From Winogradskyella wichelsiae (GTDB lineage: Bacteria > Bacteroidota > Bacteroidia > Flavobacteriales > Flavobacteriaceae): a DNA stretch of 64,000 nucleotides. The first letter of the stretch is position 1. Each line of letters opens with the position of its first letter. Positions 24,610 to 33,996 of this stretch are shown here, one piece after another. The stretch is taken from contig NZ_JABFDJ010000001.1 in assembly GCF_013403925.1 (NCBI RefSeq), positions 496,001 to 560,000 of the forward strand. Reading direction: 5' to 3'. The translations under genes were made by a program, and so were the position numbers. Below the pieces are notes generated by a model. It made no database searches. It had not been told where the DNA came from and worked only from the letters and a program-made list of their open reading frames with translations.

Positions 24610-25563
24610 ATGAACACTTCTTACTTAAATAAAAGCATAACAAAAATCAACAATTACCTTTTTTTAGGTCTTTTATTTTTATGCTCTATTTCTACAAATG
24701 CACAAAATACATCTCAAAAATTAGATTTAATTATTGATGCTGACACTGCAAATGAAGTTGATGATTTATATGCGATTGTAAGGGCTATTTTAGAACCTAG
24801 TTTTAATTTAATAGCGATAACATCTGCTCAGTTTCATACCTCTCCACTAGCCTCAGACAATACCGTTAGCGAGAGTCAAAAAATTAATGAAGACATTATT
24901 AGCCTAATGAATGCTAAAGGTATTTCACTCCCTTTAGGAAGTAACACACCTTTAACTGAATACGGTAAACCTGTTTCTTCTGAAGCTTCTCAGTTTATTA
25001 TTGAAACGGCGCATAAAATGAAAGGTCATCAAAAACTAAATATTGTTGTTTTAGGTTCATGTACCAATATCTCCTCTGCTATTTTAGAAGATCCTTCAAT
25101 AATTCCTAAAATTAAAGTCCATTACCTTGGTTTTTGGCATACACCAGAGACCAATATTTATAATAAAAAAGAATTCAATTCAGGAAACGACCCTATTGCT
25201 GTAGAAGTTTTACTTAATACAAAAACACTTGATCTTGATGTAATGACCGCGACTACAAGTCAGCACTTAATATTTTCAAAACAAGAAGTCGATTTTCATT
25301 TAAAAAACAAAAGAGGTATTTCGAATTATTTAATAAATAGATGGGAAACCTACGAACGCTGGTGGACAAAAGAAGATCCTGAAAAGGAAAAATGGACGAT
25401 GTGGGATGTTGCCATTATTGAAGCTTTAGCAAAACCAGAATTATCTACCGTAGAAAACCATGTAACACCTCCAGAAAACACACAACGTAATATTGGTATA
25501 CATACCAAAATAGACGTTGACCAAATGACAACTGATTTTTGGAATGCTTTAAAAAAATTATAA
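24610..25563 (+). CDS. Exported nucleoside hydrolase family protein
   Basis: 317 residues. A signal sequence (about 1-31, ending STNAQ) puts it in the periplasm. The inosine-uridine nucleoside hydrolase fold is seen in DLIIDADTANEVDDLYAIV (Ca2+-binding Asp cluster, a variant of DTDxGxDD), VVLGSCTNIS, EFNSGNDPIAVEVLL and MWDVAIIEAL. The calcium-binding aspartates are kept although the surrounding motif is divergent. Followed after 12 bp by a kinase-like gene, suggesting release of a sugar from a nucleoside and its phosphorylation. Substrate not fixed. Confidence 0.82.
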   Translation: MNTSYLNKSITKINNYLFLGLLFLCSISTNAQNTSQKLDLIIDADTANEVDDLYAIVRAILEPSFNLIAITSAQFHTSPLASDNTVSESQKINEDIISLMNAKGISLPLGSNTPLTEYGKPVSSEASQFIIETAHKMKGHQKLNIVVLGSCTNISSAILEDPSIIPKIKVHYLGFWHTPETNIYNKKEFNSGNDPIAVEVLLNTKTLDLDVMTATTSQHLIFSKQEVDFHLKNKRGISNYLINRWETYERWWTKEDPEKEKWTMWDVAIIEALAKPELSTVENHVTPPENTQRNIGIHTKIDVDQMTTDFWNALKKL

Positions 25564-25575
25564 CCTACCCTTTTT

Positions 25576-26550
25576 ATGTTTATAGACCAACAAACACCTA
25601 GAGAAGACATTAAAAATCTCTTACAAAAAATTGATTTTTTTAATAATGCCAATGAGACCATCACTCACGTTACAAAACCAGGTGAAGGCAACATGAATGT
25701 GGTATTACGTATTGAAACTAATTTGCGGTCATTTATTTTAAAACAATCACGTCCATTTGTTCAAAAATATAAGGATATACAAGCACCAATAGAACGTATT
25801 GATGTGGAATTTCAATTTTATTCTTCCATTGAAAACAATATTTTAGTTAGTAACCATTTCCCTAAAGTTTTAAAATACAACTCCGAACATCATTTATTAA
25901 TTTTAGAAGATTTAGGCAAATGTGAAGATATGACCAGTTTATATGATACTCATATAATTGACTTAAGCCAATTAGAATTACTGGTTAATATTGCAGCAAA
26001 CATTCACAACTCTAAAGCACCTGAAAATTATCCCGAAAACAAAGAGTTGCGACTACTAAATCACCAACATATTTTTGAACTTCCTTTTATAGAAAATAAT
26101 GGTTTTTGCTTAGATGATATACAACCAGGATTAGAAGCACTTTCTATACCATATAAAAAAGACCTCTTACTAAAAGAGAAAATTAAAGACATAGGACATC
26201 AGTATTTATCTGAAGGAACAACGTTATTGCATGGTGATTATTACCCTGCAAGTTGGATGACAAATAAAGATTCACTTTATATTATTGATCCCGAGTTTAG
26301 TTTCTTAGGTTTCCCAGAGTTTGATCTTGGTGTACTTGCCGCACATTCGATTATAATAACAAAAGACGAAACATTAATTTCTAACATTGAAGACTATTAC
26401 CCAAATGAAATAGATAAAAACCTTTTAGCACAAATAACGGGTATTGAAATTATGCGTCGTTTAATAGGGTTAGCACAACTACCAATTTCGACTTCTATAA
26501 AAGAAAAAGAAGCACTCTTACAATTAGCTTACAAATTAATTATGAATTAA
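25576..26550 (+). CDS. APH/methylthioribose-kinase-like phosphotransferase
   Basis: 324 residues, cytosolic protein-kinase-like fold. KPGEGNMNVVLRI is the nucleotide loop as in MTR kinases, FILKQSRPFV supplies the Lys, LLHGDYYPASWM the catalytic Asp and IDPEFSFLGFPEFDLG the metal-binding segment. The GEGN loop and IDPEF motif are closer to 5-methylthioribose kinase than to aminoglycoside phosphotransferases, so a pentose is the likely substrate. It fits a pathway with the nucleoside hydrolase. It overlaps the convergent AraC gene by 4 bp. Confidence 0.78.
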   Translation: MFIDQQTPREDIKNLLQKIDFFNNANETITHVTKPGEGNMNVVLRIETNLRSFILKQSRPFVQKYKDIQAPIERIDVEFQFYSSIENNILVSNHFPKVLKYNSEHHLLILEDLGKCEDMTSLYDTHIIDLSQLELLVNIAANIHNSKAPENYPENKELRLLNHQHIFELPFIENNGFCLDDIQPGLEALSIPYKKDLLLKEKIKDIGHQYLSEGTTLLHGDYYPASWMTNKDSLYIIDPEFSFLGFPEFDLGVLAAHSIIITKDETLISNIEDYYPNEIDKNLLAQITGIEIMRRLIGLAQLPISTSIKEKEALLQLAYKLIMN

Positions 26551-27320
26551 TGTTGCTTCTTAAAACCTGAAGGACTAACACCAACATATTGTTTAAAAAA
26601 TCTTGAAAAACTACTCATAGAACTAAAACCTAAATCAAAAGCTAACTCTTTTGTTGAAATTTCACTTTTAATCAATCTACGCTTGGCCTCGGTTATTTGG
26701 CGTTGTTGAATAATTTGTTTGGCCGTAAGATTTAATTTTTCTTTTAAAATCTGATTCAATCGTTTGGTACTCATCCCAATTTCTTCAGCATAAAAATGAG
26801 TATTTGTTTCGTTTAAAAAATTAGCTTCCATCAATTCTAAAAATTGAAAAACTCTTTTTTGGTGAAGATCTTGCTTTAAAAAATCATCTTTCTGAGAACG
26901 TATTAAATGAAGTAACAAAACTTTAAGTAAGGTTTTCAGCATTATATAAGATGCTAATTCACTATAAAATTCATCTTTAATGAGGTTAATGATTTGTCGA
27001 AGTAAAACAACCTCTTTAGCATCTTTAATTTCTAATTCTGGATACTTATTAAAAAGAAACATCACATCTAAAGCATACTCAATATCATCCTCGTCAATAA
27101 GTTCACGTTCAAAATTTAATAATACACCGTGATTCGAATTAAAAATGGTCGTATCAAAAACCTCGTTTAAAGGTTTAAAATGAACAATAACTTTATTTTC
27201 TTCAATAAATTTGAAATAAACACCCATAGAATTAACTGAAAGTGAAGCTGTATCACTTTCAAAATCATCTACTATCTGAATTTTATTTTTCCAGTGCTCT
27301 TTACTCATTCTCTTTTTCAA
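26547..27320 (-). CDS. AraC-family transcriptional regulator
   Basis: 257 residues. The N-terminal 150 residues are a ligand- or dimer-domain of the type found in short AraC regulators; residues about 160-257 are the double helix-turn-helix, with FYAEEIGMSTKRLNQILKE and TKELAFDLGFSSMSSFSRFF followed by VGVSPSGFK. The start may instead be the Met at 27308. It lies 34 bp downstream of an MFS gene in the same direction and is convergent with the nucleoside hydrolase/kinase pair, which it may regulate together with the transporter. Confidence 0.88.
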   Translation of the reverse strand: MKKRMSKEHWKNKIQIVDDFESDTASLSVNSMGVYFKFIEENKVIVHFKPLNEVFDTTIFNSNHGVLLNFERELIDEDDIEYALDVMFLFNKYPELEIKDAKEVVLLRQIINLIKDEFYSELASYIMLKTLLKVLLLHLIRSQKDDFLKQDLHQKRVFQFLELMEANFLNETNTHFYAEEIGMSTKRLNQILKEKLNLTAKQIIQQRQITEAKRRLIKSEISTKELAFDLGFSSMSSFSRFFKQYVGVSPSGFKKQH

Positions 27321-27354
27321 GTGAACTCCAAAAATAAGAAGAAATTACCCAAAT

Positions 27355-28497
27355 TTATTGTTTAGATAATTTCTGAAACATTACAAACATTGCAATACCA
27401 ATGATTAAAGCTAGTGCTGCCGCTGTTCCAAAAATCGCTTCATAATCATTAGAAATGTAATTAATAAACGTAGATAAAAATTGACCACCAAACACTCCCA
27501 TAGAAAACAAACCTAAGTTTTTCCCTTGGTCATGTACCGTACTTGCCTCAACCATCATGTGGTTAAGTAACGGAATGGTAAAACCAAAACCAACACCTAT
27601 AAACAATACCGTTAACACTAAAAATGGTGCAGATGTAGCAGTTGCAAGCACCAAATACCCTAACATAAAAAACAGAAAACCAAATGAGACCGTTTTTCCA
27701 TCTCCAAAAGTTTTTACCATTTTAGGCATCTGACTTGCTGTTACAATAGCAATAAGTGAAATAAAAGCCATTAGGTATCCGGTGTGCGATTCGCTAAATC
27801 CAAACGATTCTGGCAAGTATAGAGGTAAGGTTACAAAACCTATAAAAAAGAGCATCATAGCTAATAAAGATGCTGTAAAAATTAGCCTAACTTTAAATTT
27901 CTGTTTCTGATTAGATGTCGTATTATCTTGTTCTTCAATTTTTTCAACTTTAGGCTTAGGTAATGTTTTAGCGACTAAAACCAAACATAATAGAGCAATT
28001 AAGTAAATATAAAATGGGTATTGCCAATTTAATTCCCCTAAAACTCCTCCGATAGCAAGAAAAACAACACCGCCTAACTCAATAGACATCCCTTGCCAAG
28101 CCATCATTTTCATTCTTGCTTCACCTGTAAAAAAATCTGCAATATAAGACGTTACAGAAACCTGAACGGCGACTGTAGCTCCACCTAATAAAAACCGATC
28201 TAAAACTAGTAAATAATCATTAGTTATAAAAGCACCTATAACTCCCAAAACTGCATAAGGAATAAGTCCTAAACTTAATAATTTTAGCGTTCCTAACTTA
28301 TTTAAAAGCCGACCAACTAAAGGTGCAAAAATTACAACACCTAAAGAAGGCAGTGTAATTAACCAACTTGGTGAAAAACTAAGATTTTTATGTTCTACAA
28401 TTCCTGAAAGTGAGGGTGCTATAACCGTACCCACCATTATGGTTAAACTACTTACGAAAAGCAGTGTAAAAATTCCGAAGTTTGATATTTGTTTCAT
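27355..28497 (-). CDS. MFS transporter, 12 membrane helices
   Basis: 380 residues, major facilitator. GRLLNKLGTLKLLSLG is the A-like motif between helices 2 and 3 and DRFLLGGATVAVQV the helix 4 Asp-Arg region; a hydrophilic loop rich in Lys, Glu and Gln (about 185-200) separates the two halves. It resembles drug or metabolite efflux MFS proteins. In one unit with the AraC regulator. Sugar or nucleoside transport is a contextual guess only. Confidence 0.87.
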   Translation of the reverse strand: MKQISNFGIFTLLFVSSLTIMVGTVIAPSLSGIVEHKNLSFSPSWLITLPSLGVVIFAPLVGRLLNKLGTLKLLSLGLIPYAVLGVIGAFITNDYLLVLDRFLLGGATVAVQVSVTSYIADFFTGEARMKMMAWQGMSIELGGVVFLAIGGVLGELNWQYPFYIYLIALLCLVLVAKTLPKPKVEKIEEQDNTTSNQKQKFKVRLIFTASLLAMMLFFIGFVTLPLYLPESFGFSESHTGYLMAFISLIAIVTASQMPKMVKTFGDGKTVSFGFLFFMLGYLVLATATSAPFLVLTVLFIGVGFGFTIPLLNHMMVEASTVHDQGKNLGLFSMGVFGGQFLSTFINYISNDYEAIFGTAAALALIIGIAMFVMFQKLSKQ

Positions 28498-28609
28498 AAC
28501 GCAAAATTCAAACTATTATAACGAAACTACTTTACCTGTTTTCTAAATAAGTAAACCGAAATAGACATTGCTATAATGGGAATCACAATTTTACTTTTTT
28601 AAAGCCTTT

Positions 28610-29344
28610 TTACTTAAAATAAGATAACAAATCAGATTTCTTAGAAGCAGAAACCATAATCTCTTTACCGCTACTCAACACAACACTTCCTCCTTTACCT
28701 TTTACGTATTTTACAATTTCATTGACGTTTACCAAATAACTTTTGTGTACTCTAGCAAAGTTGGCGTCCTTAAGACTTTCTTCAATATATTTTAAAGTTT
28801 TACTAACCAATTTCTTTTTTTTGTTATTTAGATAAATCTCGGTATAGTTATCATCTGCTTTGCAATACATAATATCTGCAGTTTCTATAACTTCAAAACC
28901 ATCTTGCTGCGGTAGTGTTATTTTTCCACTCACAGCATTTGTTTTTGGTACTAAAACTTGATCTTGAAGCGCATCTTCCTTCGTTCTAATTTCAGTAACA
29001 TAATCTACAGCCTTAATCAATTCATCTATAGAAATTGGCTTCATTAAATAATAAGAAGCATGTGCATTTAAAGCTTCAATTGCATAGTGATTATAGGCCG
29101 TAACAAATATGGTTTCAAAATTAACATCACCAACTTTATCTAGCAAATCAAAAGCATTTCCATAAGGCATTTCTACATCTAAAAACACGACATCTAAATC
29201 ATGATTTCTAATTAACACCAAAGCTTCTTCAACATTAGCCGCCTCACCTAAAATGGAAATATTAGGGCAATATTTAGTCAAATAATTTCTTAAAATAAGT
29301 CGACTCTGCGCTTCGTCTTCAACTATAATGGCATTCAATTTCAT
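28610..29344 (-). CDS. LytTR-family response regulator
   Basis: 244 residues. Receiver domain with acidic pair E9/D10 and phosphoacceptor Asp56 in VVFLDVEMP, Thr and Lys in FVTAYNHY and YLMKPIS. A LytTR DNA-binding domain fills about 140-244 (YCKADDNYTEIYL, FARVHKSYLVNV, VVLSSGKEIMVS). Regulators of this type bind pairs of direct repeats. It starts 2 bp after the histidine kinase gene. A matching pair of repeats lies in the divergent promoter region at 31640-31672. Confidence 0.93.
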   Translation of the reverse strand: MKLNAIIVEDEAQSRLILRNYLTKYCPNISILGEAANVEEALVLIRNHDLDVVFLDVEMPYGNAFDLLDKVGDVNFETIFVTAYNHYAIEALNAHASYYLMKPISIDELIKAVDYVTEIRTKEDALQDQVLVPKTNAVSGKITLPQQDGFEVIETADIMYCKADDNYTEIYLNNKKKKLVSKTLKYIEESLKDANFARVHKSYLVNVNEIVKYVKGKGGSVVLSSGKEIMVSASKKSDLLSYFK

Positions 29345-29346
29345 AC

Positions 29347-31518
29347 TTAATCCTTTTTTAAGGTTACAACCACTTTTGTTCCGGCATCTTCTAGTTCTTG
29401 AAAATCGCTAATTGTAACATCTACTTTATCTTTATACATTTCATTAAGAATAGCAACACGTTTTTTAATATTGTTCATTCCTTTTGAGTTTTGCTTTTTT
29501 TGATGCTCTGTTTTTAAAGCTTTAGATCGCAAACGACCAATACCATCATCTACAATGGTTATTGTTATTTCGTCTTTAGATTTTGGTTGAATTTCAATCT
29601 TTAAATGTCCCTTTTCTGTTTTGTAACGTAAGCCGTGCCAAACCGCATTTTCAATATAAGGCTGCAATAACATTGGTGGAATCTGAAATTCGTCTACATC
29701 AATTGCTGGATCTACCTCTATGGCGTAATCAAATTTATCTTGAAACCTAAAATGTTCTAGTTTAGTATATAAATTTAGCAATTCAATTTCTTTTTTTAGC
29801 GGAATAAAATCTTCTTCACTATTTTCTAAAACGGCACGCATTAATTGAGAAAAATCCGTTAAATATTTATTAGCTGTGCGTTCATCGTTAGTAGCAATAA
29901 ACGTGTTTACAGAGTTTAAAGCATTAAAAATAAAGTGCGGATTCATTTGACTTCGCAACGATTTTAAAGCCAATAAATTATTTGCTAAACGCTGTTGTTT
30001 TATGTATTTAAACATTAAATACCCTGTGATTAAAAGTAGAACTAAGCCACCAATTAATGAATAGATAATGAGTTCTTGACGTTTGTTTCGTTCTTGAGTT
30101 AATTCATATTTACTTTTAGATAAAGCCCGATCACTTTCTAAAGTTGTTATTCTATTTTGCTGCTCTGCAATGTTTCGGCTAAAACGAGCGGCTTGAGAAA
30201 TTTCTTGTATTTTTTTTGCATATAATTCGTCGACAACATTTTTATATTCGTTGTTATAAGCAATGGTTTTTTCTGTATTACCTAATCGAGCATTCACTTC
30301 AGAGAGCTTACGTGTTGCATCTAGTTTTACATCTAAATCTCCTCTTTCACCAGCCACTTCTCTACTCTTCTCTAAATACGGAATAGCGTTTGTAAAATCA
30401 TTACTAAGCAAATAAGCATTACCAATTTTATAATTTTGTTTTTGAGATGTAATTGGGCTATCGTTACTAATTATCGAATCGACTTCAATATCCCTAATAC
30501 CCTGAATAGCGGCTTTTCTAAGTACAATTTCACTCTCATAATCAGCATTTATACTATTAAATTCTGCAACTTTAATTTGTTCCTCAACCGCGCGTTTTTT
30601 GTTTTCGCTTTTTGCTAAACTTAACGAATTTGAAAAATAGCTTTTAGCTTTACTCGTCTGCCCTTTCTTGCTATATACCTCTGCTATTTTAGAATTTAAG
30701 TCTGTGATTTTTGGTGCAATTAAATGTTTTTGAGCCACCTTTAATCCATCTTGATAAGCAGTTATGGCTTTTTCAAAATTCTTAGCTTTTAAATTTGCAT
30801 CACCAGTACCTTCAAACCAGATTGCTTTCTCGTAATTCGTTAAGATCTTTTCATCTATTTGCTGATAAGATGAAAGGCTAGTTTTAAAATCTCCATTGTT
30901 AAGGTAAGCTTTTGCTAATTTAAGTTCTACAGAAGCTATTTTTGAATTCTGAATACTCACTTTATAGGCAGATATTGCCAAATCAAATTGTTTCCAATAA
31001 ACATAAACATCGCCTAGCAACTCATGCGCTTCTGCACTTTGATTGGTGTTGACGTTTACATCTAAGGCATCTCCTATAAACTTTATACTTTTTTCTGCAT
31101 CTCTTTTAAGATAGATATCAGCAGAATCTATCATGTTGTTAAATCTTGTAAAATCTCCTTTACTTCTACTATTATATTTAGATTGTTTTGATTCTATAAC
31201 TTCTATCGAGATGCGTTCATTAGATTTTACAGTGTAATAAATAGTTTCAAAATCGGGGTGTTTAATAATTAATTCATCACCAATCTTTGCTTTAATATCA
31301 AAAGAACCATTAAAATCAGTGGTAACATAACGCCCTCCATTAATTAATACTTCTACATTTTTATAAGGATTTCTAGTCTCTTTTTCATATACAGAACCTC
31401 TAATTGTAAATGAAGTATTATGCTCATCAGCGCTCTCTAATTCTCGATTCTGCCCAATGGCTAAAAACCCAATTAGAAAAAGCAGGACTGTTATATAATA
31501 TGTTTTGGAAATTCTCAC
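29347..31518 (-). CDS. LytS-type sensor histidine kinase with carboxypeptidase-regulatory and TPR domains
   Basis: 723 residues from a GTG at 31518. Signal peptide (about 1-22), a CarboxypepD_reg-like beta-sandwich (about 35-110, RGSVYEKETRNPYKNVEVLI), TPR repeats (about 140-420), one membrane helix (about 480-500), then a His_kinase domain with the phosphoacceptor region SQMNPHFIFNALNSV near 525 and HATPase_c elements (PPMLLQPYIENAVWHGL, VDDGIGR). The sensing part is periplasmic. A DHp core of this NPHF type matches LytTR partners. In an operon with the response regulator. Confidence 0.93.
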   Translation of the reverse strand: MRISKTYYITVLLFLIGFLAIGQNRELESADEHNTSFTIRGSVYEKETRNPYKNVEVLINGGRYVTTDFNGSFDIKAKIGDELIIKHPDFETIYYTVKSNERISIEVIESKQSKYNSRSKGDFTRFNNMIDSADIYLKRDAEKSIKFIGDALDVNVNTNQSAEAHELLGDVYVYWKQFDLAISAYKVSIQNSKIASVELKLAKAYLNNGDFKTSLSSYQQIDEKILTNYEKAIWFEGTGDANLKAKNFEKAITAYQDGLKVAQKHLIAPKITDLNSKIAEVYSKKGQTSKAKSYFSNSLSLAKSENKKRAVEEQIKVAEFNSINADYESEIVLRKAAIQGIRDIEVDSIISNDSPITSQKQNYKIGNAYLLSNDFTNAIPYLEKSREVAGERGDLDVKLDATRKLSEVNARLGNTEKTIAYNNEYKNVVDELYAKKIQEISQAARFSRNIAEQQNRITTLESDRALSKSKYELTQERNKRQELIIYSLIGGLVLLLITGYLMFKYIKQQRLANNLLALKSLRSQMNPHFIFNALNSVNTFIATNDERTANKYLTDFSQLMRAVLENSEEDFIPLKKEIELLNLYTKLEHFRFQDKFDYAIEVDPAIDVDEFQIPPMLLQPYIENAVWHGLRYKTEKGHLKIEIQPKSKDEITITIVDDGIGRLRSKALKTEHQKKQNSKGMNNIKKRVAILNEMYKDKVDVTISDFQELEDAGTKVVVTLKKD

Positions 31519-31639
31519 TTAATTATTTATTAGTTGGACTAAGCTACATACTTTATTTGGTTTCAAAAAATGAGCATTGGGTAATTAGATGTCTTTTACT
31601 TAAAAAATAACGGCTTCTACTAAATTTATAATGCCACTC

Positions 31640-31672
31640 ACTCATTGAGACCACCACTTTACTCATTCTGAC
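31640..31672. promoter_or_regulatory. Putative LytTR operator: two direct repeats with 21-bp period
   Basis: ACTCATTGAGAC (31640-31651) and ACTCATTCTGAC (31661-31672) match at 10 of 12 positions and are exactly 21 bp apart start to start, two DNA turns. LytTR regulators such as AgrA bind 9-bp direct repeats with a 12-bp spacer, the same period. The site lies 58 bp before the SIMPL gene and 122 bp before the kinase gene, between the two divergent operons. Confidence 0.5.
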
Positions 31673-31729
31673 TTTTACACTCTCTTTTTTCGACTGAGCT
31701 TTACACTATAAATCAAAAAACAGATCCAC

Positions 31730-32761
31730 ATGAAAAAAAATAGTTCAATCCTCCTACTACTATTATTTAGCATTACTACCCTTTTAGCTCAGCATAAAGG
31801 GAATTATAATGAAATCACTCAAGATATCTCGAGACAGAATATATTAACCTCCGGGAATGCTCAAATCTACAATCCTGCAGTACAAAAACAAATACATCAA
31901 AATTTACAACCAAGTAATGTTTTAACTATAGATGTAAAAGCGCTTCAAAATGTAAGTGCAACAACATATACGGCCATTTTTAATGTTTCTCAAATTGGGC
32001 TAACGGCAGAGAAAACAAATCAGTTACTAAAAAAACGAATAGATAGTATTAAACAGCGATTAAAAACTAAAGGCATCGCTGAAAACAATATTGCAATTGA
32101 TGTTATTTCATTTGTTCCTATTTATGAAGTTGAAGTAACTAAAAAACTATTTAGTAAAACCTATACAGAAGTTCCTAAAGGATTTGAATTGCAGCAAAAT
32201 ATTCATATTCAATTTACAAAAACCAATCAATTTGAAGCCATCTTAGAAGCTTGTGCAAAAAGTGAAATCTACAATTTGGTTAAAGTGGATTATTATATTG
32301 AAAACATACAAGAAGTCTATAAAAATTTACAAAATCAATTATTGAAACTTATTGAAGAGAAAAAAGCCTATTACAAAGTTTTAGGTTTTGATATGGCAAC
32401 TTATGACGTAGCTATTGCAGACGATAAATACTGTTATTTCCCTAAAGATTTTTACCAAAGTTACCAAGCTTATAATAGTATTTCTATTGAAGCTTTAGAT
32501 AAAAGTAAAGGAATTACAACAGCCAAAAAGCAAACCTCTTATTACTACCAACCCTTAACGTATGAAAATTATGATGTGGTTATCAATCCTTCAATTTTAG
32601 AACCCGTTGTTCAAATTGGTATGAATATAAAATTACACTTTACACCAAAACCTAAAGAAAAAAAAGAAGCTCCTATTGTAGAAACAAAAATAGATCATAA
32701 ATACTATGTAATATCTCCAAATGGAACCATTGATGTTAAAGAATTAAATACAAAAAATTAG
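31730..32761 (+). CDS. SIMPL-domain (DUF541) exported protein
   Basis: 343 residues with a signal peptide (MKKNSSILLLLLFSITTLLA). The region from about 60 to 300 resembles the SIMPL/DUF541 domain: VSQIGLTAEKTNQLLKKRID with repeated strands and VVQIGMNIKLHF at the end, but the match is divergent. SIMPL proteins are periplasmic or outer-membrane proteins of poorly known function, some forming oligomeric rings. Five bp separate it from the VWA lipoprotein gene, so both are likely one operon controlled by the divergent two-component system. Confidence 0.65.
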   Translation: MKKNSSILLLLLFSITTLLAQHKGNYNEITQDISRQNILTSGNAQIYNPAVQKQIHQNLQPSNVLTIDVKALQNVSATTYTAIFNVSQIGLTAEKTNQLLKKRIDSIKQRLKTKGIAENNIAIDVISFVPIYEVEVTKKLFSKTYTEVPKGFELQQNIHIQFTKTNQFEAILEACAKSEIYNLVKVDYYIENIQEVYKNLQNQLLKLIEEKKAYYKVLGFDMATYDVAIADDKYCYFPKDFYQSYQAYNSISIEALDKSKGITTAKKQTSYYYQPLTYENYDVVINPSILEPVVQIGMNIKLHFTPKPKEKKEAPIVETKIDHKYYVISPNGTIDVKELNTKN

Positions 32762-32766
32762 AACTT

Positions 32767-33933
32767 ATGAAAACACCTTTTAGAACCTTAATATTTGCAT
32801 TCAGCTTAATATCACTTACTGCTTGCAATGCAAATTCAAAAAACAAACCTCAAGATTTAGCCGTCACAGAAACGGTAATTAAAACAACATCGAAATCTGA
32901 TAATCCTGAAATTAAAGTAGCATTACTTTTAGATACCAGCAACAGTATGGATGGTTTAATTGACCAAGCAAAGGCACAACTCTGGAAAATAGTTAATGAA
33001 CTCTCTTATGCTAAATGTGAAGATAAAAGTCCTAATCTTAAAATTGCTCTTTACGAATATGGAAATGATAATCTCAATGCTGATGAAGGTTACTTAAGAC
33101 AAGTTCTTTCCTTTAGTGATGATTTAGATGAAATTTCGAAATCGCTATTTTCATTAACAACTAATGGCGGTAATGAATACTGTGGCAAAGTTATTAAAAC
33201 GGCTTTAAACCAACTAGATTGGGGAAATAACACAGAAGACTTAAAACTTATATTTATTGCAGGAAACGAGCCTTACTCACAAGGTGATGTTAGTTATAAA
33301 GAGGCTTCAAAATTAGCTCATAAAAACGATGTAACCGTAAATACTATTTTCTGTGGTGATTATAATCAAGGTATAGCAACAAAATGGAAAGACGGAGCCG
33401 ATTTAACACACGGAAATTATATGGCAATTAATCATAATGAAGCTACCGTTCATATTGCTTCACCATACGATGACAAAATATTAGAACTCAATAAAAAATT
33501 AAACACAACCTATATCGCTTATGGATCTGCTGGTAGAAAGAAAATGGAAATGCAAGCTGAACAAGATGCTAATGCCATGAGTTATAATAAATCGAATGCG
33601 GTGAGTAGAACAGTAAGTAAAAGCTCAAGATTATATAAAAATAGCTCTTGGGATTTGGTTGATGCCGAACAAGAATCTGATTTTTCTTATGATGAGTTAA
33701 AAGAGAGCGAATTACCAGAAGAATTAAAAGGGAAGTCTAAAGCTGAAATTAAAACTTATGTTGAACAGAAAAGTGAAACTCGTAAAAGTCTACAAAATCA
33801 AATAGCCACCTTAAATTTAAAACGACGTGAATATATTGCCAAGCAAGACAAAGGCAATTCTAGCAGTTTAGAATCAGCAATGCTTAAAGCCTTAAAAACG
33901 CAAGCAGAAAAGAAAAACTATAAGTGGGAATAA
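32767..33933 (+). CDS. VWA-domain lipoprotein
   Basis: 388 residues. Signal ends ISLTAC, so Cys20 is lipidated. A von Willebrand A domain spans about 45-255: VALLLDTSNSMDGL carries the DxSxS part of the MIDAS metal site, with LTTNGGNEYCG and IFIAGNEPYSQG as later MIDAS segments. The C-terminal third is a charged helical region (KGKSKAEIKTYVEQKSET, LNLKRREYIAKQ) likely coiled coil. It may bind the SIMPL protein. Ends at a strong terminator. Confidence 0.85.
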   Translation: MKTPFRTLIFAFSLISLTACNANSKNKPQDLAVTETVIKTTSKSDNPEIKVALLLDTSNSMDGLIDQAKAQLWKIVNELSYAKCEDKSPNLKIALYEYGNDNLNADEGYLRQVLSFSDDLDEISKSLFSLTTNGGNEYCGKVIKTALNQLDWGNNTEDLKLIFIAGNEPYSQGDVSYKEASKLAHKNDVTVNTIFCGDYNQGIATKWKDGADLTHGNYMAINHNEATVHIASPYDDKILELNKKLNTTYIAYGSAGRKKMEMQAEQDANAMSYNKSNAVSRTVSKSSRLYKNSSWDLVDAEQESDFSYDELKESELPEELKGKSKAEIKTYVEQKSETRKSLQNQIATLNLKRREYIAKQDKGNSSSLESAMLKALKTQAEKKNYKWE

Positions 33934-33942
33934 TCATGATAA

Positions 33943-33978
33943 AAAAAAGAGGCTCAATGAAAATTGAGCCTCTTTTTT
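33943..33978. terminator. Strong bidirectional terminator
   Basis: AAAAAAGAGGCTCAAT / ATTGAGCCTCTTTTTT with a GAAA tetraloop, between the convergent VWA and PorP/SprF genes. Sixteen paired bases and T-tracts both ways. Confidence 0.9.
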
Positions 33979-33996
33979 TATATTATTTGTTCCGTC

